Below are positions 9,091 to 18,018 of a stretch of 64,000 nt of DNA, piece after piece. Location of the stretch: contig CAYTZS010000001.1 in assembly GCA_964442355.1 (NCBI GenBank), positions 62,001 to 126,000 of the forward strand, in the 5' to 3' direction. The translations under genes and the position numbers were made by a program. The stretch comes from UBA6168 sp964442355. GTDB lineage: Bacteria > Bacteroidota > Bacteroidia > Chitinophagales > Saprospiraceae. The notes beneath the pieces were generated by a model. It saw nothing but the letters and a program-made list of their open reading frames with translations. It searched no databases and was not told where the DNA came from. Position 1 is the first letter of the stretch, and the number at the start of each line of letters is the position of its first letter.

Positions 9091-10755
9091 TCAACGTTTT
9101 CCCAACACGTAATACATCTCCATTTCGCCCTTGTTCTTCACCGGAATCTTGCCCCTTGATTGGCAATTGAAATCGTACTTCACCAGCCCGTAGGTCGTTT
9201 CGGAGATGTTCACCCGGCCCGGCTCGCACTGCTGCTCCATGCGGGCAGCGATGTTGACGGTGTCGCCCCAGATGTCGTAGGCGAACTTCTTGAAGCCTAC
9301 CACCCCCGCCACCACAGGTCCCGTGTGAATACCGATGCGGGCCTCAAAGTACGGTAATCCGAGCCGCATTTTTTCCGCTTTGTGGTCGTCCAAAAATTCC
9401 TGCATTTCGAGGGCGGCTTGCACGATTCCCTTGGGCACGGTCTTGTGCCCCACGAGGCCACTGGCACAGAGGTAGGCATCACCAATTGTCTTGATTTTTT
9501 CGATGCCGGGGTGCTGCGAGATGATGTGGTCGAAGGCCCGGAAGCATTCGTTCAGCTCGTTCACCAGTGCCGCTGGGGTGAGTGTTTCAGCGATTTGGGT
9601 GAAATTCTTGAAGTCGGTGAAAAGCACCGTGGCCTCGGGGAATTGCTGCGCCGTAGCAGCGCCCTTTTCTTTCAGCTCCTTGGCCACCTCCACGGGCATG
9701 ATGTTGTAGAGCAGTTCGTCCGAGCGTTGCCGCTCCTCTTCGATGACCTTGTTTTGCTTCGCAAGCAGGTTGGTAGATTTCTTTTTGGCTTGGTAACGGA
9801 GGAAAAATGCGATGGACAACAAAATCGTAAAAAACGCCGCAATGCCAAGCAAGTAGATGATGTACTTGCCACGCTCCTGGGCTAATTCGGCATTTTCGAG
9901 GGCGAGGTCTTTTTGCTCGATTGCCAGCGAGTCCATTTTCTGGCGTGCCTTCAATGAATCAACAATGATGCGGCTTTCTGCTGCGAGGTACAGGGCTTTC
10001 AATCGCTCTGCGGAGACGGCCTTGATTTTCTCTTCTTTCTTCGAAATTTCCTCCTCCACCATCTGCTTTTCAGACTCCAGTTCCCGCTGTCGCTCTGTGA
10101 GCAGGGTCTTGTCTTCCCGCAAAATGTCTCGCTCGGTGGAGATGTGCTCCTTGTCTTTGGTGACAGCACCAATTTCTCCTTCTAGCCGTCTTTTTTCCTG
10201 CAACAACTGCTGCATTTCCCGCTCCAGTTGGCTCTTCTCCCGGTCAATCTGGTTCTTTTGCACGTCATACTGGGCCTGCATTTCGCTGATGCTCTTGCCG
10301 CCTTTTTTGCTGAAATAATCGAACGCTTCCTGCACCACTTGCAGGGCCTTTCGCTCGTTGCGGTCTTTCTGCAGTAAGCGGCTGCGTTGGTCCACGGTCT
10401 TGATGATGAGGTCGGCATCGTTGGCCTGCATGGCAAACTTGGTGGCCGTGCCGAGCCAGATGTCTTCGTTGCGGTCATCACGGGTGCGGGCGTAAGCCCT
10501 GGCCACGAGGTACGATGCCTCAGCGGCCATGCCGTTGTTCTGGGTTTCGAGCGCCTTCTGGTGGGCGGCCTTTCCGTACTCAACCGATTTTTTGGCGTCC
10601 TTTTTCAGCCACTCGGTGGCAAGTTGGTAGTTGAGCGTCATTTTCTCCTTGGCAGAAGTGGCGGCTTTGAGCTGCTGTTCCAGTTGCTCGATGCTCTGCC
10701 CAAAGGACAATTTTGCCAACAGCGTAAAAATCAATAACAGGGTATATTTCGTCAT
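9091..10755 (-). CDS. TPR-coiled-coil transmembrane adenylate cyclase (class III)
   Basis: A 554-residue protein with a signal peptide at 1-20, a helical TPR-like region (20-160), a long Glu/Lys-rich coiled coil (165-285), one transmembrane helix (about 298-318) and a C-terminal class III cyclase domain (about 350-554). Metal-binding Asp residues lie in VLFTDFKNFT and IKTIGDAYL, and the transition-state Asn/Arg in WGDTVNIAARME. The Lys of IKTIGD and the Asp of YDIWGD are the usual adenine-selecting pair, so cAMP is the likely product rather than cGMP. The topology puts the TPR sensor outside and the catalytic domain in the cytoplasm. Confidence 0.9.
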   Translation of the reverse strand: MTKYTLLLIFTLLAKLSFGQSIEQLEQQLKAATSAKEKMTLNYQLATEWLKKDAKKSVEYGKAAHQKALETQNNGMAAEASYLVARAYARTRDDRNEDIWLGTATKFAMQANDADLIIKTVDQRSRLLQKDRNERKALQVVQEAFDYFSKKGGKSISEMQAQYDVQKNQIDREKSQLEREMQQLLQEKRRLEGEIGAVTKDKEHISTERDILREDKTLLTERQRELESEKQMVEEEISKKEEKIKAVSAERLKALYLAAESRIIVDSLKARQKMDSLAIEQKDLALENAELAQERGKYIIYLLGIAAFFTILLSIAFFLRYQAKKKSTNLLAKQNKVIEEERQRSDELLYNIMPVEVAKELKEKGAATAQQFPEATVLFTDFKNFTQIAETLTPAALVNELNECFRAFDHIISQHPGIEKIKTIGDAYLCASGLVGHKTVPKGIVQAALEMQEFLDDHKAEKMRLGLPYFEARIGIHTGPVVAGVVGFKKFAYDIWGDTVNIAARMEQQCEPGRVNISETTYGLVKYDFNCQSRGKIPVKNKGEMEMYYVLGKR

Positions 10756-10864
10756 CAGTGAGTGAATGTTGATTGAAAACGACGGCTTGGAGCCGCCAAA
10801 GATGCAATGTTTTCGTTACCCGTTTGGTTGATTTTGGGATAGGAATTTTATTGGCCTAAAACTG

Positions 10865-12109
10865 CTAGTCATATTTTCCCACAACGAATTTGCTCAAATC
10901 CGGCTTGCGTTTCCGCTTCCTTTTCGCCTCAAAATCATACACCACCTGTCCCAACTGACTGAAAAACGGCAGCCCCACCGACTCGTACTCGTACTGGTCG
11001 TCGTTGAAAATGCCGTCGGCGTTCACGTGGATAGTAGCAGCGAGGAAGAACTCCACACCCGCCTCAAAGTCCACGATGTACGCTACATCGGTCAGGAAGC
11101 CATAGGCCCAACCTACTTTGTTGAAAATGCGAACATTCGGCGGCATACGCTCATGCTCCTTGCGGTCGCCAAAGATGAAAAACTTGCAGTAATGATCGGG
11201 CTCGTGGTCGTACTTAGGGTATTGGCTTTCTAGCGGTTTTTCGGACATCACTTGGTACAAGAAACGGTAGTCATCCTCCGTCAAATCAAAGCGCCGTGCA
11301 GGCGGCACGGCCTCCGGGAAGATGACGGCTTGCAACATATCGTGGAAGGCTTGGAGCGAAACATAGTTCTTCTTGGAAAAATCGAAGGGGCGACTAATGA
11401 GTGAATCGCCATCGTAAAAGCCCCGACCCCGCAGCGTTTCCTCCAGTCGAAAGTTAGTCTCGACTCGGCTGTACACCTCGCCTTGGTGGTACAGCATTTT
11501 TTCACCTTCGTAAAAACTGACGGGGTTCGTGTGGCGGTTTGCCTCCTCGTCGAAGCCAGCCACGCCGAGGCGGTGCACGATTCGGACGTCCTCGTAGCCC
11601 TTCGCCCAAAGCCCCTCGTTTAGCGCCTGCTGCCCGACGAACTCGTAGAGACGGTTGCTGGCATCGTTGTCGCTGACGAGGAAGATTTTTTTCACGTATT
11701 GCGCCACAGAAGGCAGGCCGCTGGCGGTGGTAGAATCGGTTTCAGCAGCAGTTTGTGGCGGGCGAGCAGCACCGCTCTTCATCACCGATTTTTTATCCAA
11801 ATCTTTGATTTTCAGCCGATTGAGCTTCTCCAATGCCATGAATGCAATCGGCATTTTCACTGTGCTGGCCGGGTAGAAGTAGCGGTTTTTATCTAACTGA
11901 AAACTATGCTGGGTGAAGTGCGGGAAATTGTGCTTGTCCCTGTCAATTTGGGTGTAAATAATCTGGATGTCATACTGTTCTGGGTTGCCGAGCAGCTCTT
12001 GGAAAGCGGTTGGGCGGGACTTCATCAGCTTGAGCAGCAGATCCTTTTGTGCCATAAGCGGCAAGATGTTGGTCACCAAAAAAAGGAAAACGAGGCACCT
12101 GCGGTTCAT
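10865..12109 (-). CDS. class A beta-lactamase-fold serine hydrolase
   Basis: A 414-residue exported protein. The chosen ATG at 12109 (MNRRCLVFLF) gives a proper signal peptide ending near LMAQ; the longer frame adds a second hydrophobic stretch encoded by the AT-rich intergenic region. The catalytic STVK (residues 82-85) is SxxK, SDN is at 146-148, and NKVGWAYGF near the C-terminus stands in for the KTG box. All three active-site elements are therefore present. Length exceeds classical beta-lactamases (about 290), so a peptidase or esterase role of the beta-lactamase2 (PF13354) type is as likely as antibiotic hydrolysis. Confidence 0.82.
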   Translation of the reverse strand: MNRRCLVFLFLVTNILPLMAQKDLLLKLMKSRPTAFQELLGNPEQYDIQIIYTQIDRDKHNFPHFTQHSFQLDKNRYFYPASTVKMPIAFMALEKLNRLKIKDLDKKSVMKSGAARPPQTAAETDSTTASGLPSVAQYVKKIFLVSDNDASNRLYEFVGQQALNEGLWAKGYEDVRIVHRLGVAGFDEEANRHTNPVSFYEGEKMLYHQGEVYSRVETNFRLEETLRGRGFYDGDSLISRPFDFSKKNYVSLQAFHDMLQAVIFPEAVPPARRFDLTEDDYRFLYQVMSEKPLESQYPKYDHEPDHYCKFFIFGDRKEHERMPPNVRIFNKVGWAYGFLTDVAYIVDFEAGVEFFLAATIHVNADGIFNDDQYEYESVGLPFFSQLGQVVYDFEAKRKRKRKPDLSKFVVGKYD

Positions 12110-12131
12110 CTTGTTTTTGCCACAAGATAGA

Positions 12132-12163
12132 AGAAATGAAAATTGAGAAATTAGAAAATTGAA
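12132..12163. repeat. single-arm word array (GAAAATTGA-like)
   Basis: Iterated GAAAATTG/GAAATTAG words lie in the 83-base gap between the genes at 12193 and 12109. On the minus (coding) strand it reads as CAATTTTC-like words. No second arm is visible, unlike the paired elements elsewhere. Confidence 0.5.
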
Positions 12164-12192
12164 ACGCAATTATCACCGAACTTCTCGCCCGC

Positions 12193-12477
12193 TTACAGCA
12201 ACCGCACCCCCTGCAAATGCCAGTCGCCACGAGGGACGAAATTGGCAAGCTGCACCTGCACGGAGTGTTCCTCGTAGTCGAATTGGTACTCGCTGAGCAG
12301 GAGGTCGTCACCCAGCGATTTCTGTTGTTCGGTGCTGCCGGTAAGCCTGCCGAGTTGGGTAGTGTAGTCAAGTAGCACGCCCTGCACCATGCCCAGCAGT
12401 TCGTCTTGCGACATGTTTTGGCTGGCAGTTTCAAGCGCAAGATTTGATAGTTCGATGGATAAACTCAATGATTTCAT
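12193..12477 (-). CDS. hypothetical protein
   Basis: A 94-residue soluble protein with no signal peptide and no domain I recognise. The first 50 residues are predicted helical (ETASQNMSQDELLGMVQGVLLD) and the C-terminal half looks beta-rich (FDYEEHSVQVQLANF). It lies directly upstream of the serine hydrolase on the same strand and diverges from the rRNA methyltransferase gene. Codon use is ordinary for the window, which favours a real gene. Confidence 0.5.
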   Translation of the reverse strand: MKSLSLSIELSNLALETASQNMSQDELLGMVQGVLLDYTTQLGRLTGSTEQQKSLGDDLLLSEYQFDYEEHSVQVQLANFVPRGDWHLQGVRLL

Positions 12478-12622
12478 GGTTGTTTTGAATTAGCGAAATG
12501 CAATGCCTCCCTTTGTATTTGTTTTTTTGAGGTGAATGGGTAACTGGATTTTAGGTTAAATTCGTTCTCTTTGCCCTTTCTTTTATCATTTACGAAAAAT
12601 TGCGGCGCTTAGATTTTTGAAC

Positions 12623-14053
12623 ATGACACGAAAGCAGAAAAAACCATTCATCATTGAAAACGTCGAGATAACCGGCATGGCCGACAAAGGCCGAGGCATT
12701 GGCCGGGACGCCACCGGGCGGGTTGTTTTCAGCGAACACGTAGCGCCCGGCGATGTGGTGGACGTGCATGTGACCAAGAAAAAACCAGAGTACGTGGACG
12801 GCTACGCCATCCACTACCACCGCCGCTCGCCCGATAGGGTGGAACCTTTTTGTGAGCACTTCACGCTCTGTGGTGGCTGCCGCTGGCAGCACCTTAGCTA
12901 CGAGGCTCAGGTTCACCACAAAGAGCAAGTAGTGCAGGACGCCATCCGCCGGATTGGCAAAATTCGGGAGGGCGACTTCCTGCCCATTGTGCCCTGTGCC
13001 GAATCGGTGTACTACCGCAACAAGCTTGAGTACGCTTTTTCCAACAAAACTTGGATAACAAAGGCCGAAATTGACGCTGGCATCTCCAACCGCCAGAACG
13101 TGCTGGGGTTCCACCGCCCCGGTGCCTTCGACAAAATCGTGGACGTCAAGCACTGCTGGCTCCAAGCCGACCCCTCCAACGCCCTGCGCCTCACCGTGAA
13201 GGCCGTGGCCGACGAGATGGGCCTCAGCTACTACGACTTGATGGTGAACGAGGGCTTCATGCGGCACATCATGATACGCCTGACCACGCTCGGCGAGCTG
13301 ATGCTCATCGTGAGCTTCCACAAAAACGACCCAAAAAAAATAAAGCCGTTCCTAGATGCTGTCATCGAGCGGACGCCAGCGTTGACCAGTCTTTTTTACT
13401 GCATCAACCCCAAGCTGAACGACTACGTGGGCGACCTCGACATGGTGAACTATTTCGGCAAAGCGTTCATCGAAGAGCAACTGGGGCACGTGCGATTCAA
13501 GATTGGCCCCAAATCGTTTTTCCAGACCAACTCCAAGCAGGCCAAGGTGCTTTACGACAAGGTGGTGGAGTTTGCTGGTCTGACTGGCAACGAAAATGTC
13601 TATGACCTCTACACAGGTGTGGGTAGCATAGCACTCTACGTGGCCAAATACTGCAAGCAGGTAGTGGGCATCGAGGAAGTACCGGAGGCCATCGTGGACG
13701 CCAAGGAAAACGCCCAAATGAACAACACGGAGAACTGCGTTTTCTACGCTGGTGACGTGAAGAACATCCTCACTGCCGAGTTTGCCGAAAAGCACGGAAA
13801 GCCCGACCTCGTCATTACCGACCCGCCCCGTGCGGGTATGCACGCCGCTGTGGTCAACATGTTCTTGGAATTGGAGGCTCCAAAAATCGTGTACGTGAGT
13901 TGCAACCCCGCCACGCAGGCCCGTGACCTGAATCTTTTGAAGGAAAAATATAAGATGGTGAAAATCCAGCCAGTGGACATGTTCCCGCACACGCACCACG
14001 TTGAGACGGTGGCGCTGTTGGAGCTAAGAGTTGGCAGTTCGACAGGCAGTTGA
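12623..14053 (+). CDS. rlmD: RlmD/TrmA-family RNA m5U methyltransferase
   Basis: A 476-residue enzyme that uses S-adenosylmethionine to make 5-methyluridine in RNA. The start is the ATG at 12623; the frame is open a little further upstream. It contains an N-terminal TRAM domain (about 5-65), Cys residues of the iron-sulfur site (CEHFTLCGGCRWQ, about 77-89), the SAM-binding DLYTGVGSIALYVAKYC (about 330-346), TDPPRAGMH and the catalytic Cys in VSCNPATQARDL. The rlmD symbol is the usual annotation; 23S position specificity is not proven. The last codons (RVGSSTGS) lie in a word-repeat arm, so the natural C-terminus may have been extended. Confidence 0.92.
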   Translation: MTRKQKKPFIIENVEITGMADKGRGIGRDATGRVVFSEHVAPGDVVDVHVTKKKPEYVDGYAIHYHRRSPDRVEPFCEHFTLCGGCRWQHLSYEAQVHHKEQVVQDAIRRIGKIREGDFLPIVPCAESVYYRNKLEYAFSNKTWITKAEIDAGISNRQNVLGFHRPGAFDKIVDVKHCWLQADPSNALRLTVKAVADEMGLSYYDLMVNEGFMRHIMIRLTTLGELMLIVSFHKNDPKKIKPFLDAVIERTPALTSLFYCINPKLNDYVGDLDMVNYFGKAFIEEQLGHVRFKIGPKSFFQTNSKQAKVLYDKVVEFAGLTGNENVYDLYTGVGSIALYVAKYCKQVVGIEEVPEAIVDAKENAQMNNTENCVFYAGDVKNILTAEFAEKHGKPDLVITDPPRAGMHAAVVNMFLELEAPKIVYVSCNPATQARDLNLLKEKYKMVKIQPVDMFPHTHHVETVALLELRVGSSTGS

Positions 14054-14184
14054 CAGTTTTTTAGCCCGCCTCTGCTACAAACGACGAGGGGATGGAGTCT
14101 TATGCAGATTCCATCCCCTCGTTTTTTAATAGACCCCGACTTGTAGGCTGCCGAACTGACTGCCAACTGTCGAACGGCCAACTC
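14028..14184. repeat. nested word-repeat hairpin around a terminator
   Basis: The outer arms 14028-14045 and 14167-14184 pair at 17 of 18 positions. Further inside, both strands carry GGCAGT/GACAGT-type words. A separate perfect terminator hairpin (14084-14122) occupies the centre. The left arm overlaps the last codons of the methyltransferase gene, and the right arm stops three bases short of the stop codon of the convergent lipoprotein gene. Confidence 0.8.
14084..14127 (+). terminator. rho-independent terminator of the methyltransferase gene
   Basis: A perfect 13-bp stem (ACGAGGGGATGGA at 14084-14096, its complement at 14110-14122) is followed by a run of six T. The loop is 13 bases. Confidence 0.9.
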
Positions 14185-14186
14185 TT

Positions 14187-14732
14187 TTACTCCCCGACCT
14201 TCCTTCCCTTCGCCACCCTTGAGTTCACGTCCACTTTGTTGATCTTGCGCAAATCAACAAGCAAGGCGGCGTAGGCATTGTCGGAAGAGACCCGCCAATT
14301 CTTGTTGTCGTAAGTGACGGAGCCGGTGCGGCGGTCCCAGTCAGAGGCAAGCAGCACAAAACGGTCGCTGTATTTGGGGCTGGGGCCAAAAATCAAGTAA
14401 CGCTCGTTGCTTTCCTCGAAACCGATAGCGAAGCGGTCTTCCTTTGGGCTGAACAGGTAAGCTCCCGGTGTACCCTTCCGAATTACCACCTCCTCAATTT
14501 GGCGACCATCCTCAATCTTGATTTTGCCAGAAACGATTTCCCGGTCGCCACCGGTAATCTCCCTTTTCATCACGATGTCCTGCGAGACGTAGAATTGGAT
14601 TTTCTTCAGCTCGTCTTCTGTCCAGCGGTAGCGTTCGTTGAGGTCTTCGGTAAAGTAGGAGAGTTTGTTGGAGCAAGCACTGAAAAGTACCGTGCCGACC
14701 AAGGCCAAAAGCACCAAATGTTGTGTTTTCAT
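14187..14732 (-). CDS. hypothetical lipoprotein
   Basis: A 181-residue lipoprotein: a hydrophobic signal and then FSAC at about residues 17-20 as lipobox. The mature part is mixed alpha/beta with a charged centre (GGDREIVSGKIKIEDGRQIE) and a basic C-terminus (SRVAKGRKVGE). No named domain is recognised. It converges on the methyltransferase gene, and an unusual 33-base direct repeat lies upstream of its start. Confidence 0.65.
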   Translation of the reverse strand: MKTQHLVLLALVGTVLFSACSNKLSYFTEDLNERYRWTEDELKKIQFYVSQDIVMKREITGGDREIVSGKIKIEDGRQIEEVVIRKGTPGAYLFSPKEDRFAIGFEESNERYLIFGPSPKYSDRFVLLASDWDRRTGSVTYDNKNWRVSSDNAYAALLVDLRKINKVDVNSRVAKGRKVGE

Positions 14733-14970
14733 AAAATGACTTTAGATGTTTTTGTGAAAAAGATGCGAAAAACAGGGAATACCCCCTATTTGATTCACCC
14801 GGAAAAAATAAACAGATTTCCGGCAGAAGTGCTAGTAAATTAAGGGTCTTTAACCGCAGATTAACGGTTTTTAACGTCACAGTCTTTGAAAAACAGCTGT
14901 TTTTTGCTCCTTGCTGCCACCGACATTTGTCCTGTGTTCAATAATAATGGTCTCAAGAAAGATTCAAGGT

Positions 14971-15066
14971 CTTACATCACGTGCAAAGTTGGTCTCACAA
15001 AAAAACTAGGGTTTCACATCACGTAGAATTTGGTCTCACAAAAAGTATTGGTCTCACAAAAAAACT
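14971..15066. repeat. direct repeats built on TTGGTCTCACAAAAA
   Basis: Two copies of a unit of about 33 bases start at 14971 and about 15012 (ACATCACGT, then TTGGTCTCACAAAAA). A third partial copy of the second half starts at 15048, and a degenerate TGGTCTCAAGAAA lies at 14948. The period is about 41 and then about 19 bases. Confidence 0.75.
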
Positions 15067-15120
15067 GGGAAGTCCCAAAGGAGGTTTTTTAAAACAACAA
15101 AAAACAACCAAGTTTGGGAA

Positions 15121-15150
15121 AAGCGGTGGCTGCGAAAGCAGCACCGCTTT
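15121..15150 (-). terminator. hairpin at the end of the lamin-tail gene
   Basis: AAGCGGT (15121-15127) and GCTGC pair with GCAGC and ACCGCTT (to 15150), with one bulged G and a four-base loop. It lies 24 bases beyond the stop of the minus-strand gene; TTTTCCC follows on that strand. It could also act on the plus strand, where T-rich sequence follows. Confidence 0.65.
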
Positions 15151-15174
15151 TTGTTTTTTAGCGCAAATTGGTTC

Positions 15175-17832
15175 CTAATTGCCCAATCTTCCCGCCACGA
15201 CGCAAGTCTTCTTCGCTTCCCGCACAGTCCCGTCCGGGTTGAAAAGCTCCAATGCCAGCACGTAAATTCCAATTCTTGCCCTCGTGCCGTCATCCGTGTC
15301 ACCGTCCCAGCGCAGGAAGCCCTCAGTGGCGAGCAGTTCGTTGTTGGTGAGCACCTTGACCAAACGACCCTCTGCATCAAAAATGCGCACTTTGGCGGTG
15401 TAGCCCGTTTTGTCAGTTTTGTAATTGATGGCCAAAAAATCCAGGTAGCCATCTCCATCAGGTGAGAAGGTCGGTTCTGGGATTTCAAAAAAATCATCAC
15501 CAATTACTTGGTTGTCAAAGAATTGCGAATTGCGGTAGGTTGGCGTAGCCCAGCCTGCATCCTTTGCTGCAGAGTGCCAGTTGGCAGGATCCTGCGTCGT
15601 GCCATCGGGGTGAAGGCGCTCCAACGAGACCCCATCCGCGTCGTCGAGCAGTGGGTGGTGGAGGTCTTCCGAATAATCGAAGGCATCAATGATGACGGCA
15701 CCGGTCTGCCCGGCTCGGAAGAGCGTCACGTTTCCGGCATCGTCATTGAACGAGGGCAAGTCGTTTGTTATGAGGAAGTCGGGGGTTTGCACCGTGTAGC
15801 GACTTAGAATGTCGGCAGGGTTCTCCGTATAAACAACATACTCACCAGGAAAAATGAGGCGGTCGGTGGCCACATCGGCAGTGACCGTATCCACGCCCAC
15901 TTCGAGATTCCCGATAACGAGTTCACCGAGGTTCAAGACTTTTGCGGAGCGGTTGTAAACCTCGATAAAATCATCGCCACCCGTGTACGGATTAAACAGT
16001 ATCTCATTGATTATCAAATCGTTGGGTTCAATGGGCGCTGGCAATGCGAAGGTCAAAGTAGCCGTTCCAGAGAGTGCATTGCCGGAGCAGTCGGCCACGT
16101 TTTGCACAGTCACTTCGTAAAAAATACTCGACTGGAGCGGCCCGCTCAGTTGCAGCACTACCACGAAATTGAAAGGGGGCAAAAAACTGGCAGACACCAC
16201 GCCCAGACCGCCGCTGATACTGTAGTTGGCGGGGTCGGTGGCTGAAGCTGCGTCAAGTTTTTCATCGAAAAAAAGCTGCACCTCGTTCGGGTTGGCGGTG
16301 CTGGCGAACACGCTGGTAAGTACCGGGGCAGTCTGGTCGGGGGTGGGGTCCAGCACGGAATTTGGCTGGCCGGGCGTACCACCAAGCAGGTTCACGCTGG
16401 CCCGCCAGTTGGCCGACCCACGGCACGGTGCCAACGGGCTTACCAGTTCGAGCGACCAGCCACCGTCCTGCTTTTGGGCATCGCCGTACCACTCCAGCCT
16501 GTAGCTGACTTGATGGACGACATTGTCATCGGGGTTGCTGAGGCTGAGGTCGTCGCCGATGTTGGTGAGTGCTGGGAAACTAGTCAGGCCCAGCACATTG
16601 CCGAAGGCCGACATCGAGTCCACGTTCGAGTCGTCGCAAACGATGAGGTAAGCACCGGGCAGCAGTTGGTAGCTTGGAAAAAGCTGCGGCGTACCACCGC
16701 TCGAAAAACGGAAGCCAGCGAGGTCGAGCACCTTGTTGCTTCGGTTGTACAACTCGATATACTCCACAGCGGGTAGTGCCACGGACGGCGTGGGGTCGGC
16801 CATGATTTCATTGATCAGAATATCGTACTCCACTGCCTCAGCCAGCTCGATGTAGGTAAAACTAACAGTTTGCGAAGCGGAAACATTGCCCACCAAATCG
16901 GCTAACTCGTTGGTAGTCAGGATGTAAGTCGTTAGGTTTTGTAGTGGGGAGGCAAGCGAGAGGTGAACGAGCGTTTTGTCCGCTGCATCCAAGAATGCGG
17001 CGACGGGCTGCCCAATGCTGTTGTCCAGCGAATAGTTGGAAGGGTCGGAGGCAGTGGTTTCATCCAAGTTTTCACCAAAAAAAACATCTACCTCGGTGGC
17101 GGAAATGGGCGTGGCAGAGAGCAGCACAGGCGCTTGGGTATCGGGCAGCAGCGGCTGCACGTTGATGTCGTCAAAGAAAAACTTATCTTTTCTGGTGGCC
17201 GTGTAGAGGCAGTGAAAGCCAAAAAACTGGCTTCCACCGGGGTAGGTAGCATCGGTCGTTTCAAATTGGGGCACGAGGTTTTGCCCGCCACCGTAGTCGG
17301 CCGAAAGCTTCCAGACACCGCCCACCTCACGGGTCATGCGCAGCCGCACCTCAGGCGAGCTGGCCACGCCGCCCGCTGTGGCGGAGGCGAGCAGGGTCGG
17401 CGTCCCAGCATCCTGCCTGAAGAGCTGGAGGGCGTCTGCGCTGCCATCGGCACCGGCGAGGAGGTAGTAGCCGCTACCAGTGAGTAGGTCAGGCGAGTCG
17501 GACTGGAGGTAGATGCGCAGGCGGTTGCCGTTCGATGGGTCGAAATCGAGCCGGAAGTAGAGTTCCCAAACGGCGCTGTCGGCGATGGTGGTGGGCAGGT
17601 AGAGCAGCGAGGTACCAGCATCGGGAGCGTTGAGTTGAAGCTCAAATGCCGCATTCACCTGAAACTCGGCGGCGTCACCTTGCCAAGCGGGGTTGGCAAT
17701 GAGGTCGCCATCGGAGAAGTCGTCAGAGATTTGGGCATGGGCGGAAAACGCTGCCACCGTGGCAATCAGAAGCAAGACCAGTGGCCGAAGGCACGAGAAA
17801 GCAAATGGGTGGTTAACTCGAAAAAATCGCAT
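15175..17832 (-). CDS. secreted lamin-tail/Ig-like adhesin with FlgD-type C-terminus
   Basis: An 885-residue exported protein. After a signal peptide (to about residue 33, AFSAHA) comes a jelly-roll-like N-terminal domain (35-230). Bacterial Ig-like segments follow at about 235-325 (LSATPISATEVDVFFGENLD) and 500-590. Two lamin-tail domains begin at ILINEIMADPTP (about 335) and LIINEILFNPYTGGDDFIEV (about 605). The C-terminus (TFSPDGDGYLDFLAINYKT to GIYVLALELFNPDG) is a FlgD-like Ig domain. Surface or matrix location is likely. It is divergent from dnaN, and the gap between them carries a word-repeat hairpin. Confidence 0.85.
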   Translation of the reverse strand: MRFFRVNHPFAFSCLRPLVLLLIATVAAFSAHAQISDDFSDGDLIANPAWQGDAAEFQVNAAFELQLNAPDAGTSLLYLPTTIADSAVWELYFRLDFDPSNGNRLRIYLQSDSPDLLTGSGYYLLAGADGSADALQLFRQDAGTPTLLASATAGGVASSPEVRLRMTREVGGVWKLSADYGGGQNLVPQFETTDATYPGGSQFFGFHCLYTATRKDKFFFDDINVQPLLPDTQAPVLLSATPISATEVDVFFGENLDETTASDPSNYSLDNSIGQPVAAFLDAADKTLVHLSLASPLQNLTTYILTTNELADLVGNVSASQTVSFTYIELAEAVEYDILINEIMADPTPSVALPAVEYIELYNRSNKVLDLAGFRFSSGGTPQLFPSYQLLPGAYLIVCDDSNVDSMSAFGNVLGLTSFPALTNIGDDLSLSNPDDNVVHQVSYRLEWYGDAQKQDGGWSLELVSPLAPCRGSANWRASVNLLGGTPGQPNSVLDPTPDQTAPVLTSVFASTANPNEVQLFFDEKLDAASATDPANYSISGGLGVVSASFLPPFNFVVVLQLSGPLQSSIFYEVTVQNVADCSGNALSGTATLTFALPAPIEPNDLIINEILFNPYTGGDDFIEVYNRSAKVLNLGELVIGNLEVGVDTVTADVATDRLIFPGEYVVYTENPADILSRYTVQTPDFLITNDLPSFNDDAGNVTLFRAGQTGAVIIDAFDYSEDLHHPLLDDADGVSLERLHPDGTTQDPANWHSAAKDAGWATPTYRNSQFFDNQVIGDDFFEIPEPTFSPDGDGYLDFLAINYKTDKTGYTAKVRIFDAEGRLVKVLTNNELLATEGFLRWDGDTDDGTRARIGIYVLALELFNPDGTVREAKKTCVVAGRLGN

Positions 17833-17869
17833 TCAGGTTTGTTTTGCGGAGCAAGGTAAGAAAAGGTGT

Positions 17870-17928
17870 GGAGGTATGGAGGTATGTTGGCGTACGGCAT
17901 TACGCATACCTCATACCTTCGTACCTCC
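17870..17928. repeat. word-repeat hairpin (GGAGGTATG) between lamin-tail gene and dnaN
   Basis: The arms 17870-17886 and 17912-17928 pair at 15 of 17 positions, each with two GGAGGTAYG words. An inner 5-bp stem (GCGTA 17890-17894, TACGC 17901-17905) closes the loop. Confidence 0.8.
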
Positions 17929-17932
17929 CTAG

Positions 17933-17941
17933 TTATCCACA
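17933..17941 (+). other. perfect DnaA-box match TTATCCACA
   Basis: The nine bases match the DnaA-box consensus exactly and lie 78 bases upstream of the dnaN start. Only this one box is seen, with no cluster or AT-rich unwinding region, so it may regulate dnaN or be chance. It does not by itself indicate an origin. Confidence 0.4.
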
Positions 17942-17956
17942 ATCTGTTGGTTATTT

Positions 17957-17990
17957 TTGCCAACTTATTCTATGTCAAAGTTTACTTTTG
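17957..17990 (+). promoter_or_regulatory. putative dnaN promoter
   Basis: A TACTTTTG (17983-17990) matches the Bacteroidota -7 box TAnnTTTG. A TTG at 17957-17959 is a possible -33 element, though the 23-base spacer is longer than usual. It lies 28 bases upstream of the dnaN ATG. Confidence 0.45.
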
Positions 17991-18018
17991 CGCAAATTCA
18001 AGAAAATCAGTCAGTTTT

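Larger units (their letters stand above)
14733..15174. other. 442-base intergenic region with direct repeats and a hairpin
   Basis: No credible gene is seen. The stretch holds the leader side of the lipoprotein gene, a TGGTCTCA-containing direct repeat (14945-15066) and the hairpin 15121-15150 next to the stop of the lamin-tail gene. The rest is AT-rich with no motif I can name. Confidence 0.6.

Noticed and set aside
14945..15066. Possible CRISPR array
   Set aside because: Repeat units are unequal and too few, there are no uniform spacers, and no cas gene is nearby.
17933..17941. Replication origin at dnaN
   Set aside because: Only one DnaA box is visible, with no cluster, unwinding element or dnaA gene.
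17866..18018. N-terminal extension of DnaN by 51 codons
   Set aside because: The extension is encoded by the repeat hairpin and promoter; the canonical clamp start is at 18019.
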